Source: Bacteroidales bacterium
Lineage (GTDB): Bacteria > Bacteroidota > Bacteroidia > Bacteroidales > Muribaculaceae
Direction of reading: 5' to 3'
Assembly (NCBI GenBank): GCA_014800815.1
Contig: JAAVFI010000071.1
Span: 1 to 44,315 of the forward strand
DNA length: 44,315 bases
Shown in pieces: positions 34,809 to 44,060 of the stretch. The position numbers and the translations under genes were made by a program. Numbering within the stretch: position 1 is the stretch's first letter; each line of letters opens with the position of its first letter. The notes below the pieces were generated by a model, which saw nothing but the letters and a program-made list of their open reading frames with translations, did no database searches and was not told the DNA's origin.

Positions 34809-35376
34809 AAAACAGAATCAGAAAGAACAGAAAAGGATTGAGGCGGGCGCGCAAGTCGCGCAGAGCAAGTTCGAGATGTTTCTCGACAGTTCTCACCGAA
34901 AGGCCTGTGCGCACCGCAATTTCCTTAGCCGACATCTGCTCGAAGCGGCTCATCCGGAATATTTCACGGCGTCGCGGAGGCAGAGCCTCTACAGCCTCCT
35001 CAAGAGCATTATGCAACTCAGCCTCACGCATAGTATCTTCCATACTCACGTCTGCCATATCGTATACAGAATGTTCGGGAAGGTGATCGACAATACGCGT
35101 ACTCTTGTAGCGGAAATAATTGAGAACCTCATACTTGGTGAGGACAAAAAGATACACATAGAGCGACTCATCCTCCTTGAGGGTAGCACGGCGAAGCCAT
35201 ACTTTCATAAACACATTCTGAACAATCTCCTCCGCCACCCACTTATCCTTGACAAGACCGAGAGCAAGACTGTAAAAAGTAGGATAATGACGCATAAACA
35301 TCTGCTCGTAAGCCTTTACGCTTCCGTGCATGATGCCTCTGATAAGTTCTCGCTCTATATCTGAATTCAGCTTCAT
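34798..35376 (-). CDS. ECF RNA polymerase sigma factor
   Basis: A 192-residue sigma-70-family extracytoplasmic-function factor. Region 2 (about 25-90) shows YPTFYSLALGLVKDKWVAEEIVQNVFMKVW, and region 4 (about 125-180) has the helix-turn-helix MSAKEIAVRTGLSVRTVEKHLELAL. This is the Bacteroidales RNA polymerase sigma-70 group that normally sits beside a FecR anti-sigma gene. Here it lies on the opposite strand, about 16 kb from the only FecR gene (18726-19703), and just upstream of a divergent EEP gene. I chose the ATG at 35376 (MKLNSDIERELIRG). The C-terminal end (FFLILFFNI) is unusually hydrophobic. Confidence 0.9.
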   Translation of the reverse strand: MKLNSDIERELIRGIMHGSVKAYEQMFMRHYPTFYSLALGLVKDKWVAEEIVQNVFMKVWLRRATLKEDESLYVYLFVLTKYEVLNYFRYKSTRIVDHLPEHSVYDMADVSMEDTMREAELHNALEEAVEALPPRRREIFRMSRFEQMSAKEIAVRTGLSVRTVEKHLELALRDLRARLNPFLFFLILFFNI

Positions 35377-35431
35377 AACATGTCTTTCATGGATATTTGC
35401 GCAGTGCAATAATATTGACGCAACAGCACTT

Positions 35432-35463
35432 CAAAAATACGTAATCAATCATACACACTCCAA
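35432..35463 (-). promoter_or_regulatory. Candidate promoter of the ECF sigma gene
   Basis: Reading leftward, TTG (35463-35461), a 21-bp spacer and TATTTTTG (35439-35432) match the housekeeping promoter pattern, about 55 bp upstream of the sigma start. It lies within the short region shared with the divergent EEP gene. Confidence 0.4.
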
Positions 35464-35464
35464 G

Positions 35465-36391
35465 ATGAAAATTAAATTTTTATTGGCATTAGGCTGTATC
35501 GTACTCGGTATGAACAGCTCCAAAGCATCATCGGTTGTGACAGATTCCACCGCATCGGGCCACAACGCCGCCGTGCGCGTTATGTCGTTCAACATCCGCT
35601 TCATAAATCCCAACGACTCGCTCGACACTTCCTGGGATTCGCGTCGCGAAAGCTGCGCACGCGTCATCAGATTCTTCGCGCCCGACGTGGTAGGCATGCA
35701 GGAACCCCGCGAAGTACAGAAAGACTACTTCTCGGAGATGCTCCCCGAGTACTCGCGCCACAGCATCAACGTGAGCGACAGCATCACTGAAAAGCAGACA
35801 GGCCACGGTGTAATCTACTATCGCAACGATAAATACACCCTCCTCGACAGCGGCTACTTCTGGCTGAGCGAGACCCCCGACGTACCCTCCGCGCCATGGA
35901 ATTCCACCGACCGTCACTACCGTGTGGCCGTATGGGTGCACCTTCTCGACAACGAAACCAACACGGATTTCTACACCGCCACCACTCACTTCCCCTATAA
36001 GAAAGACCCTGTCGACACCGAGGTGCGCGCAAAATGCGCAGCCCTCATCGTAGAAAAGATGAAGGAAAAGGCTGGTGAAGACGCTACCGTATTCGTCACC
36101 GGCGACATGAACGCTTCTCCCAAGATTGAAGACCCCGAAGCTCCCGGCACCCGCAGCCTCGCACCCTTCTACGAGTGGATGCTCGCAGCGCGCAACACTG
36201 CTATCCTCACCGACGACAACAACAGCTTCAACGGTTTCGGCCGTGTAATACCGGGCATGAAAGGCAAAATTCTCGACCACATCTTCTACCGCAACGCCCG
36301 TCCCATCGTGTTCGAAACTCTCGACCGCCCGGACTTCGGCCTGCGCTGGAATTCCGACCACTTCCCCATAATGGCTACATTTACTTATTGA
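35465..36391 (+). CDS. Exported EEP-family phosphodiesterase/phosphatase (single domain)
   Basis: A 308-residue exported enzyme: signal peptide (about 1-22), then a complete EEP domain. Active-site residues are N43 in SFNIRF, E80 in MQEPRE, His in TTHFPYKKDP, D and N in TGDMNASP, D in ILDHIFYR, and D and H in SDHFPIMA. It lacks the beta-helix and the sorting domain found in the two tandem EEP fusions. It is divergent from the sigma gene, with an 88-bp gap. Bacteroidales polysaccharide loci often contain such enzymes, whose substrates are mostly unknown; it may act in the periplasm on what the surface fusions release. A terminator follows. Confidence 0.9.
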   Translation: MKIKFLLALGCIVLGMNSSKASSVVTDSTASGHNAAVRVMSFNIRFINPNDSLDTSWDSRRESCARVIRFFAPDVVGMQEPREVQKDYFSEMLPEYSRHSINVSDSITEKQTGHGVIYYRNDKYTLLDSGYFWLSETPDVPSAPWNSTDRHYRVAVWVHLLDNETNTDFYTATTHFPYKKDPVDTEVRAKCAALIVEKMKEKAGEDATVFVTGDMNASPKIEDPEAPGTRSLAPFYEWMLAARNTAILTDDNNSFNGFGRVIPGMKGKILDHIFYRNARPIVFETLDRPDFGLRWNSDHFPIMATFTY

Positions 36392-36413
36392 TTATAGAGA
36401 AATAAACATGTCG

Positions 36414-36446
36414 AAAAGAGGAGGTTGTGAAACTTCCTCTTTTTTT
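36414..36446 (+). terminator. Terminator after the single-domain EEP gene
   Basis: A 13-bp stem (36414-36426 with 36431-36443, one wobble) with a 4-nt loop is followed by a T run. Confidence 0.85.
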
Positions 36447-36543
36447 GTATTTAATGCCGTATCTGCAAGCCGATTACAGCACAGATTTAAATACTCATTA
36501 AATATTTTTAACACAAGAAACCGCAGCACACCGAGCTACATTA

Positions 36544-36575
36544 TTTGGTGTTTTAACAGATATTTGCTAAGTTTG
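36544..36575 (+). promoter_or_regulatory. Promoter of the M6 protease/adhesin operon
   Basis: TTTG (36544-36547), a 20-bp spacer, then TAAGTTTG (36568-36575): both consensus elements at ideal spacing, 50 bp before the protease start at 36626. Confidence 0.8.
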
Positions 36576-36625
36576 CAGCATCAAAGTCATCCAGAAGTCT
36601 CTCATTTCCCTTAAATACTCCAACT

Positions 36626-39429
36626 ATGACATTTCCAGAAAGGAGCATAATATCATTTCCAAACGCCCGTGAATGCCTGCTTGGCATCGCCCTGTTTACA
36701 GTGTCAACAACTTTTGCCATACCGGCCCGACGCGGCACTATCACAGTACCGCAACCCGACGGAAGCACGGTAGAAGCGGTACTGCACGGCGACGAATTCC
36801 AACACTATTTTACTACTCCCGGCGGCGAGCCGATGATAACGGATGCCGACGGTTTTCTGCGCGTTGCCGATATGGACGCCGAAACATTCAAGGCCGATAT
36901 GGCAGACAAAGCCTTGCGCTCGCCACGTCGTCAACGCGCAGCAGCGGCAATCTCGCGAGCCCTGCCTCAGAACCGCGTTACGGTCTGGTGCCCGATGCGT
37001 CCTTCCCCGTCACGGGCAACCCCCGCGCACTCATTCTACTGGTCGAGTATCAGGATGTGCGATTCACCGTCGACGACCCCGCCGACTACTTCTCCCGCAT
37101 GGTCAACGAACCCGGATTCAGCGACTACGGAGGCACCGGCTCGGCGCTCGATTTCTTCAAGGAAAACTCCTGCGGCCTGTTCGAACCGCAGTTCGATGTT
37201 CTCGGACCCGTCACCCTACCCCAGCCTCAGGCCTACTATGGTGCCAACGACGGCCGCGGCGACGACCTCAGAGCTCATATGATGGTGGTCGACGGCTGCC
37301 GAGCCCTCGACTCCAAGGTCGATTTCTCGGTATATGACAACGACGGAGACGGATATGTCGACAATGTATTTGTATTCTATGCCGGAGAGGCCGAATCGTC
37401 GACCGGCGTTGCCGACCAGGTATGGCCGCACACATTCTTCCTGCGCTATGCATCGTCGGTACCCGTGATACTCGACGGCGTACAGCTCGACCGATATGCC
37501 TGCTCCAATGAGTGGAACGGCGCCAGAGGCTCAAGGCCGGCACGACCCGACGGAGTGGGAACTTTTGTGCATGAGTTCTCACACGTAATGGGTCTGCCCG
37601 ACCTTTATTCTATTACCTACAATTCGGCTTTCACGCCGGGCCCCTGGTCGACACTCGACTACGGCCCCTACAACAACGACGGCTGCACTCCGCCAAACTA
37701 CTCTATCTTCGAGCGCTACGCCCTGGGCTGGATGCAACCTCGCGAAATAACCGAGGCCGCCAACGTACGCCTCGAAACTATCGTGCAGAACTCCGGCGCG
37801 ATGATTCCGACGATAAAGGATACCGAATTTTTCCTTTTTGAGAACCGCCAGCAGGAGGGTTGGGACACATATCTGCCGGGCCACGGCATGCTCGTATGGC
37901 ATATCGACTACGACCCCGGGGTATGGACAACCAACACCGTGAATACCACCGTAGGACATCAGTACGTCGACCTTGAGGAAGCCGACGGTATGGGCTCGGA
38001 GGAGACTCGTGCCGACGATGCTTTCCCCGGAGGCCTCGAGCGTACTTCATTTACAGACACTACAATACCGTCTATGCTGCCGTGGACAGGCCGCTCCATA
38101 GGTCTGCCGGTGACGGATATCACTGAGAGCGCCGACGGAATAATCACCTTCAAAGTTGCCGGCGGACGTCCCGACGTAGAGATACCACAACCATCGGCTG
38201 CCACAGAGGTATATCCGGGTGGCTTCACGGCTCACTGGAGCGCCGTCGACGTGCCCGACTGCAGCTATGCCCTATCGGTTTACACCCGCACGAGTGCCGG
38301 CGCACGTGGCATAGTATATGTACCTGAATACAAGCATCTCAATGTAGGCACGGCAACAAGTTACGCCGTGACCGGCCTCAACCCCGACACTCAATATTAC
38401 TACAGCGTGAGCACTGTGGTGGGTAAGGAGAGCAGCGAACCGTCCGATGAAATTGCAGTCCGCACCGACCCGCCGACATTCGACTATCTTACTCCCGTCG
38501 CCCTCGAAGCAAGCGATATCAGTTTCGACAGCTTCACCGCCCGCTGGGAGGCATTGCCCGGAGCGATAGACTACAAGCTGTATGTGACTACCATGAAGCC
38601 CGACGGCGTTCTCTGCGACCTGTGCGACTTCACAGGAGGTCTGACGACTCTACCGAAGGGCTGGAGCACGACGGCAAACTCCACATACTCCATGACTGCC
38701 AATGCGGGAGCTTCGATACCCTCGCTCCGTTTTACCCGTGAAGGTCAGGAACTGAACACTCCGCGCTATACCGACGGCATCAGCGGTTTCGAATTCTGGG
38801 TGCGCGGCGTGAGCACGGATGCCGAGGCCATGATAGTTCTCAAGGGTATTGACAAGGACGGAGAAGCCCGCGACCTTGCCACCTTTGCCGTGAGCACCAC
38901 GAGCGGAGGCAGCACCTGTTCATTTACCGATATACCCGAAGATGTTGTAGCTCTGGCCCTCAGCGCAAAACACAGCAAGGGCTCCATTGCCGTAGACGAT
39001 GTGAAGGTACACCACGGCACAGCCTACTCACCGGCTCCGATAGAGGGTTACGACGGGCTTGGCACCGGCACCGACACCTCGGCACAAGTCAGCGGCCTGG
39101 ATGCGCTCACTGAATATTTCTACCACGTGGTGGCGAACGACGGTACGCTCTCGTCTCTGAAATCCGAAACGATAAAAGTAACCACAGGCGACTCTGCCGG
39201 CATTAGCCCGGAAGTGGGCGACACAGGCATAAGTGCCACCGTCTACGGACGTACCATATCGGTGCGCGGAGCGGCAGAGGGTACTGTAGTGAGCGTAGTC
39301 AACGCACTCGGCGCAGTCGTAGCCCGCGCGAGCGCCAAAGGAGAAGTTACCGATATCGAGCTTCCCACTTCCGGCATTTACTTCGTGAGCTGCGGTGCGA
39401 CATCTATTCTGAAAACCATAGTAAAATAA
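36626..39429 (+). pseudogene. M6-family secreted metalloprotease, frameshifted
   Basis: The gene opens at 36626 with a signal sequence (MTFPERSIISFPNARECLLG...) and a typical propeptide (IPARRGTITVPQPDGSTVEA...GDEFQHYFTTPGGEPMITDADG). The reading frame then shifts by one base, somewhere about 36950-36985, into the frame encoding ASEPRYGLVPDASFPVTGNP and the rest. The catalytic domain is complete in the second frame: HEFSHVMGLPD (37570-37602, HExxHxxGxxD zinc site). Fibronectin-like beta domains follow, with a T9SS-like C-terminus. Restoring the frame needs one extra base. There is no slippery heptamer or long homopolymer at the site, so a mutation or a sequencing error is more likely than programmed frameshifting. 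The adhesin gene starts 6 bp later. Confidence 0.85.
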
Positions 39430-39435
39430 ACTAAT

Positions 39436-42400
39436 ATGAACAAAATCATTTCTTTCTGCGTGGCTCTCGCCGCCGCAGCAGGGTTTGGCACAGCTGTGGC
39501 GGCGCCTGCTCCGCCCGCTGCCGTGAAGCCCGTACAGGCTGCAGAGCACAACCGTCTGTTCCAACGGCCCTCGTCTCCGGTGCACCCGACTGCTTACAAG
39601 TCTATAATGAAGTCACCGCAGGCCAAGTACATCAACGTATCCAAGGCCGAGGCCGGCACTAAGATTCCCGCAATCATCGGCGGTCTTCTCGACTCCTACT
39701 CCGGCCTTACATATGGTCTCTATCAGCTCCCCGACCACGAAGGCGGAGAGTTTACCTTCATCCGCAACGGAATCTACCCCAACGGCGGCGGTGTAGCTGC
39801 CGACGGTTACTACCACTCCTGTGAGGTGGAAGAAGGAACTGAAGGCGTAGACATCATTATCCGTACCTACGAAATGGATACATGGCGCAATACGCGCTCT
39901 TTCTCTCCATCAGACTACTCGTTTATCGCCACCGACGTGGCTCACGACCCCATTACCGGCCAGATATACGGCTGTCTGTGGGATACCTCCGGCTCGGGAT
40001 ATATGTTCGGTACTATCGACTACGTCAATGGTACCACTCACAAAATCAAGGCTCTCGACAACCTCTGGAATGCCGTTGCTATCGACCGCGACGGTACAAT
40101 CTACGCTATCGAGCAGGTAATGGAAGACCACGGCGCTTATGTGGAATGTGTGAAATCGAGCCTCTACAAAGTAGACCGTACCTCGGGCAGCATGACCCTT
40201 GTAGGCGACACCGGCCTGCTCCCCTACTACGCATCGTCGGCAGTCATCGACCAGCACACGGGTCGCATGTTCTGGAGCGTGACGCCCAAGGACGACAGCC
40301 AGTCGGCTCTCTATGAAGTGGATAAGGCTACAGGACATTGCACCCTGGTATACCGCTATCCCGGCGCCGAGCAGTTTATGGGTATGTACGTGCCCGCACC
40401 TCTCGCCGAGGACGACGCTCCCGCAGCAGCCACAAACCTCAGCACAACGTTCGCCGAAGGAAAACTTACCGGTACGGTCAACTTCACCGTGCCGACACTT
40501 ACCTACAGCGGCGCTCAGGGTTCGGGCGATATCTCGTATGAGATCTACACCGGAAGTGTACGTCTTGCAAGCGGAGCCACTCAGTGGGGCAAAGCCGAAA
40601 AAGTGGCAGTGACTCTTCCTGCCGGCGGCCAGACCGAAATCACGGTGACTCTCCTCAACGCCGCAGGTGCTTCTCCCAAAGAGAAAGTGAGCGTATTTGC
40701 AGGCAGCGATGCTCCTACAGCACCCGCTCCCACTGCCGCTTGGGCCGACGGAACCATGACCCTGACCTGGGATGTACCCGCAGGCTCTGTAAACGGCGGC
40801 TACGTCGACCCCGCAGCTCTTACCTATAAGGTGACACGCTACCCCGGTCCGACAGTAGTTGCCGAGGCTACCACAGCAACTTCTTTCACCGAGGCCGTGG
40901 AAATGCCCGACAAGGTGGTGACTTACTTCTATGCCGTAGAAGCTACATACAACGGCAAGACTTCGGCACCCGGCTACTCCAACCGCGTGGTACTCGGTGC
41001 TTCTACAACTCCGTATATCCTCGATTTCGCCGAACTCGATGACCTCGACGGCCTCACTGTAATCAATGAGAATCCCGACTCGCAGGAGTGGGAACTCAGC
41101 GGCGGCGCAGCCCTCCTCTCCGAAGACCGCGTAATGCCAAAGGACGACTGGCTGATAACAGCTCCCGTACGCCTCGTGCCCGGAGCCGTATATGCCGTGA
41201 CAGTGAAAGCCAGCAGTCAGGGCACCTGGTACCCCGAGCAGCTTGAGGTTAAATACGGCGAAGCCAATACCCCCGAGGCTATGACAGAAACTGTCATTCC
41301 CGTAACAGATATCGCCACCTCCACATCTTCGGCTTATAAGACTCTCTCAGGCTACATCTCTGTACAGAAAGAGACTACCGTATTTGTTGGCGTACACGCC
41401 TGCAGCCCCGCCGACGTATGGAATCTCCGTGTAAGCTACATCGCTATCGAAGCAGCATTCGCCTCTACAGCACCCGGCGCAGCCACCAACTTCAAGGCTA
41501 CCCCCGACGCAACAGGCGCCAATGCCGTGACCGTGACAATGAACGCTCCCACTATCGACTACGACGGTAATAAACTTTCTCAAATCACCCGTCTGGCAAT
41601 TTTCCGCGACGGTACAGAGATTCACAGCGTTGAAGCTCCCGCACCCGGCGAGGAAATCTCTTATACCGACAAAGCTGTGACCACCGGTGAGCACACCTAC
41701 TCTGCTATCGCTTACAGCGGCACAAATCCCGGACGCGAGATTTCGCAGACCGTATTCGTTGGTGTGGCAATCCCCGCCGCTCCCGAATTTGTAAGCGCTG
41801 TAGAGACAGAAACCGAAGGCGAAGTCACCCTCACCTGGACTGAAGTAACCACCGACGCCAACGGCTATCCCATAAGCTCCGACCTTGTAAGCTACACCGT
41901 ATACCAGCCCAACGAACTGGCTACCGCGTGGGTACCCGTGGCTTCGGGCATCAAGGGCAATACCTACACTTTCATGGCATCGCCCGACACTCAGGTATTC
42001 GACATGTACGCCGTGGCAGCGGTAACTTCTGCCGGCACATCGAATGCATGTCCGTCCGACGCTATCCCCGTAGGTCCCTCCTTCAAGGTTCCCTTCTTCG
42101 AAAGCTTCGCCAACGGCCTTATGCAGACACTCTTCACTGCCGAGGGCGCAGGCGCGGATTGGGAAGTGGCAATCAACGATCCTCAGTATCTGGCACAAGC
42201 CGACGACAACGGTTTCGTGCAGATGATCGGCGAGTACTATGGCTCTAACGGCGTACTTCTCTCGGGTAAGATCAATCTCGAAGGTTCGGTGAACCCGACA
42301 CTCTCGTTCGCGACATTCAACTACTTCACCACCGAAACAGGCCCCGACTACAACTCGATAGACGTGTACGCTTGCCCGACAGGTGGCGAATGGACTCTTC

Positions 42401-43968
42401 TGAAACAATTCATCGTCAAAGATATGGCCGATCAGAACCGTTGGGGCACAGTGAATCTCCCTCTCGAGCAGTTCAACGGCAAGAAGATTCAGCTGATGTT
42501 CAAGGTTACGCACTACAGCTACGACCGCACCACAATCGACCAGATCAGCATCGCCAACGGTGTTGACCACAACCTCGGCATCACATCGTTCTCGGCTCCC
42601 GCAATGGTTGCCGCCAACGCTCCCTTCAAGGTAGAGGCTACCGTTGAAAACGCAGGCCTCAACGACGCAGCCGACTTCACTGTAAAACTCTACCGCGACG
42701 GCGAAGTGTGCGACACCAAGACCGTGGAAGCCCTCCGCGCCGGTCGCACCGCAACAGTAGCATTCGAGCAGGTATTCACTCCGCTCGTTGAAGATGAGGT
42801 GGAATACTACGCAGAACTCGTCTACGGCCCCGACATGATTGCCGACGACAATAAATCGGCAAGCATCACGGTGACTCCCGAGGCCAACAACCTCCCCGTA
42901 GTTCCCTACCTCTACGGCGAACTCGAGAACGGCCACGCAGTGCTCAGCTGGGATGAACCCGACACCGACACCTCGGCTCCCGACCCCGTGAACGAAACAT
43001 TCGAAACAGCCGAAAGCTTCGCGACCACCGGCCAGGACGGCTGGATATTTGTAGACGTCGACAAGGCTCCGACCCAGAACGCTGAATACGTACTCGGCGT
43101 TATCGACCCCGACGACCACTCGAAATACATCACCATGCCCGGTATCGGCGACGGTTCGCCTCTCGCTTGGGCTGTAGTAGACCACACTCAGAGCTTCGGC
43201 CGTGTATCGTGGTTCGAACCGCACGCAGGCAGCAAGTTGCTCATCGCTCTCGCAGCCGACGGCAAAGCCAACGACGACTGGGCTATCTCGCCCGAACTCT
43301 ACGGTGGCGAACAGACAATATCATTCTGGGCCAAGGGTAAAGAAGACGATTCCATCTGGGGTGTGGAGAAATTCGAAGTGCTTTACTCAACCGGCAGCAC
43401 CGAACCCGCCGACTTCGTTAAGGTAAGCAGCTTCAGCGTCTGCTCCAAGGACTGGCAGCCCTTCAGCTTCAATGTTCCCGAAGGTGCACGCCGCTTCGCA
43501 GTACGCTATGTATCGGAAGACACTTACTCGTTCATGATCGACGACTTCACCTTTGTTCCCGAAGGCGCTACCGCCGACATCTCGCTCCTCGGCTACAACC
43601 TTTACCGCGACAGCAAACTTGTAAACAAGGCCGCTATCGAAGACAACACCTTCACCGATACAGAAGCAGAAGACGGCGACCACAGCTATGTAGTAACCGC
43701 ACTCTACGACAAGGGCGAAAGCCGCGCCTCAAATGCCGTTAGCCTCACCACAAGCGGTGTTGAAGCGGTCGGAGCCGCACCCGTAATCACCGTATCGGGC
43801 CTCACAATCGCTGTCAGCGCCGATACCGACGCACAGCTTGCACTCACCGCCCTCGACGGCAAAGTCCTCGCCCGTACCACCGGCACACTGCACTTCACAG
43901 TTGCCGCCCCCGGCGTTTACTTAGTCACTGTCAACGGCAAGACCGCCAAAGTAGCCGTCTCCAAGTGA
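39436..43968 (+). CDS. Large surface protein with gingipain-adhesin-like and FN3 domains
   Basis: A 1510-residue exported protein. A signal peptide (about 1-23) is followed by a propeller-like region (about 75-330; DVAHDPITGQIYGCLWDTSG, AIDRDGTIYAIEQVM). Several fibronectin type III domains follow, together with at least three jelly-roll choice-of-anchor-J/cleaved-adhesin domains starting near residues 524 (TPYILDFAELDDLDG), 882 (FKVPFFESFANG) and 1184 (VNETFETAESFATTGQDGW). It ends in a T9SS-like sorting domain (ALDGKVLARTTGTLHFTVAAPGVYLVTV...). The layout recalls haemagglutinin/adhesin parts of Porphyromonas gingipains. It follows an M6 protease gene by 6 bp. Its ligand is unknown; adhesion to host or matrix glycoprotein is inferred. 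Confidence 0.88.
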   Translation: MNKIISFCVALAAAAGFGTAVAAPAPPAAVKPVQAAEHNRLFQRPSSPVHPTAYKSIMKSPQAKYINVSKAEAGTKIPAIIGGLLDSYSGLTYGLYQLPDHEGGEFTFIRNGIYPNGGGVAADGYYHSCEVEEGTEGVDIIIRTYEMDTWRNTRSFSPSDYSFIATDVAHDPITGQIYGCLWDTSGSGYMFGTIDYVNGTTHKIKALDNLWNAVAIDRDGTIYAIEQVMEDHGAYVECVKSSLYKVDRTSGSMTLVGDTGLLPYYASSAVIDQHTGRMFWSVTPKDDSQSALYEVDKATGHCTLVYRYPGAEQFMGMYVPAPLAEDDAPAAATNLSTTFAEGKLTGTVNFTVPTLTYSGAQGSGDISYEIYTGSVRLASGATQWGKAEKVAVTLPAGGQTEITVTLLNAAGASPKEKVSVFAGSDAPTAPAPTAAWADGTMTLTWDVPAGSVNGGYVDPAALTYKVTRYPGPTVVAEATTATSFTEAVEMPDKVVTYFYAVEATYNGKTSAPGYSNRVVLGASTTPYILDFAELDDLDGLTVINENPDSQEWELSGGAALLSEDRVMPKDDWLITAPVRLVPGAVYAVTVKASSQGTWYPEQLEVKYGEANTPEAMTETVIPVTDIATSTSSAYKTLSGYISVQKETTVFVGVHACSPADVWNLRVSYIAIEAAFASTAPGAATNFKATPDATGANAVTVTMNAPTIDYDGNKLSQITRLAIFRDGTEIHSVEAPAPGEEISYTDKAVTTGEHTYSAIAYSGTNPGREISQTVFVGVAIPAAPEFVSAVETETEGEVTLTWTEVTTDANGYPISSDLVSYTVYQPNELATAWVPVASGIKGNTYTFMASPDTQVFDMYAVAAVTSAGTSNACPSDAIPVGPSFKVPFFESFANGLMQTLFTAEGAGADWEVAINDPQYLAQADDNGFVQMIGEYYGSNGVLLSGKINLEGSVNPTLSFATFNYFTTETGPDYNSIDVYACPTGGEWTLLKQFIVKDMADQNRWGTVNLPLEQFNGKKIQLMFKVTHYSYDRTTIDQISIANGVDHNLGITSFSAPAMVAANAPFKVEATVENAGLNDAADFTVKLYRDGEVCDTKTVEALRAGRTATVAFEQVFTPLVEDEVEYYAELVYGPDMIADDNKSASITVTPEANNLPVVPYLYGELENGHAVLSWDEPDTDTSAPDPVNETFETAESFATTGQDGWIFVDVDKAPTQNAEYVLGVIDPDDHSKYITMPGIGDGSPLAWAVVDHTQSFGRVSWFEPHAGSKLLIALAADGKANDDWAISPELYGGEQTISFWAKGKEDDSIWGVEKFEVLYSTGSTEPADFVKVSSFSVCSKDWQPFSFNVPEGARRFAVRYVSEDTYSFMIDDFTFVPEGATADISLLGYNLYRDSKLVNKAAIEDNTFTDTEAEDGDHSYVVTALYDKGESRASNAVSLTTSGVEAVGAAPVITVSGLTIAVSADTDAQLALTALDGKVLARTTGTLHFTVAAPGVYLVTVNGKTAKVAVSK

Positions 43969-43991
43969 TAAATCCCGAAATAACGTAAATC

Positions 43992-44030
43992 AAAGCGGCG
44001 CCTCTGCACTGGAGACGCCGCTTTCTTATT
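43992..44030 (+). terminator. Terminator after the adhesin gene
   Basis: AAAGCGGCG (43992-44000) pairs perfectly with CGCCGCTTT (44016-44024), with an inner CTC/GAG extension, followed by CTTATT. Confidence 0.9.
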
Positions 44031-44060
44031 AGTATTACGGACAATATCACACTAAACAAT

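Noticed and set aside
36950-36985. Programmed -1 frameshift in the M6 protease
   Set aside because: No X-XXY-YYZ slippery heptamer and no evident downstream pseudoknot; mutation or sequence error is simpler.
41347-43224. Long leftward frame opposite the adhesin gene
   Set aside because: The forward gene has clear FN3 and jelly-roll domains; the reverse frame is a shadow.
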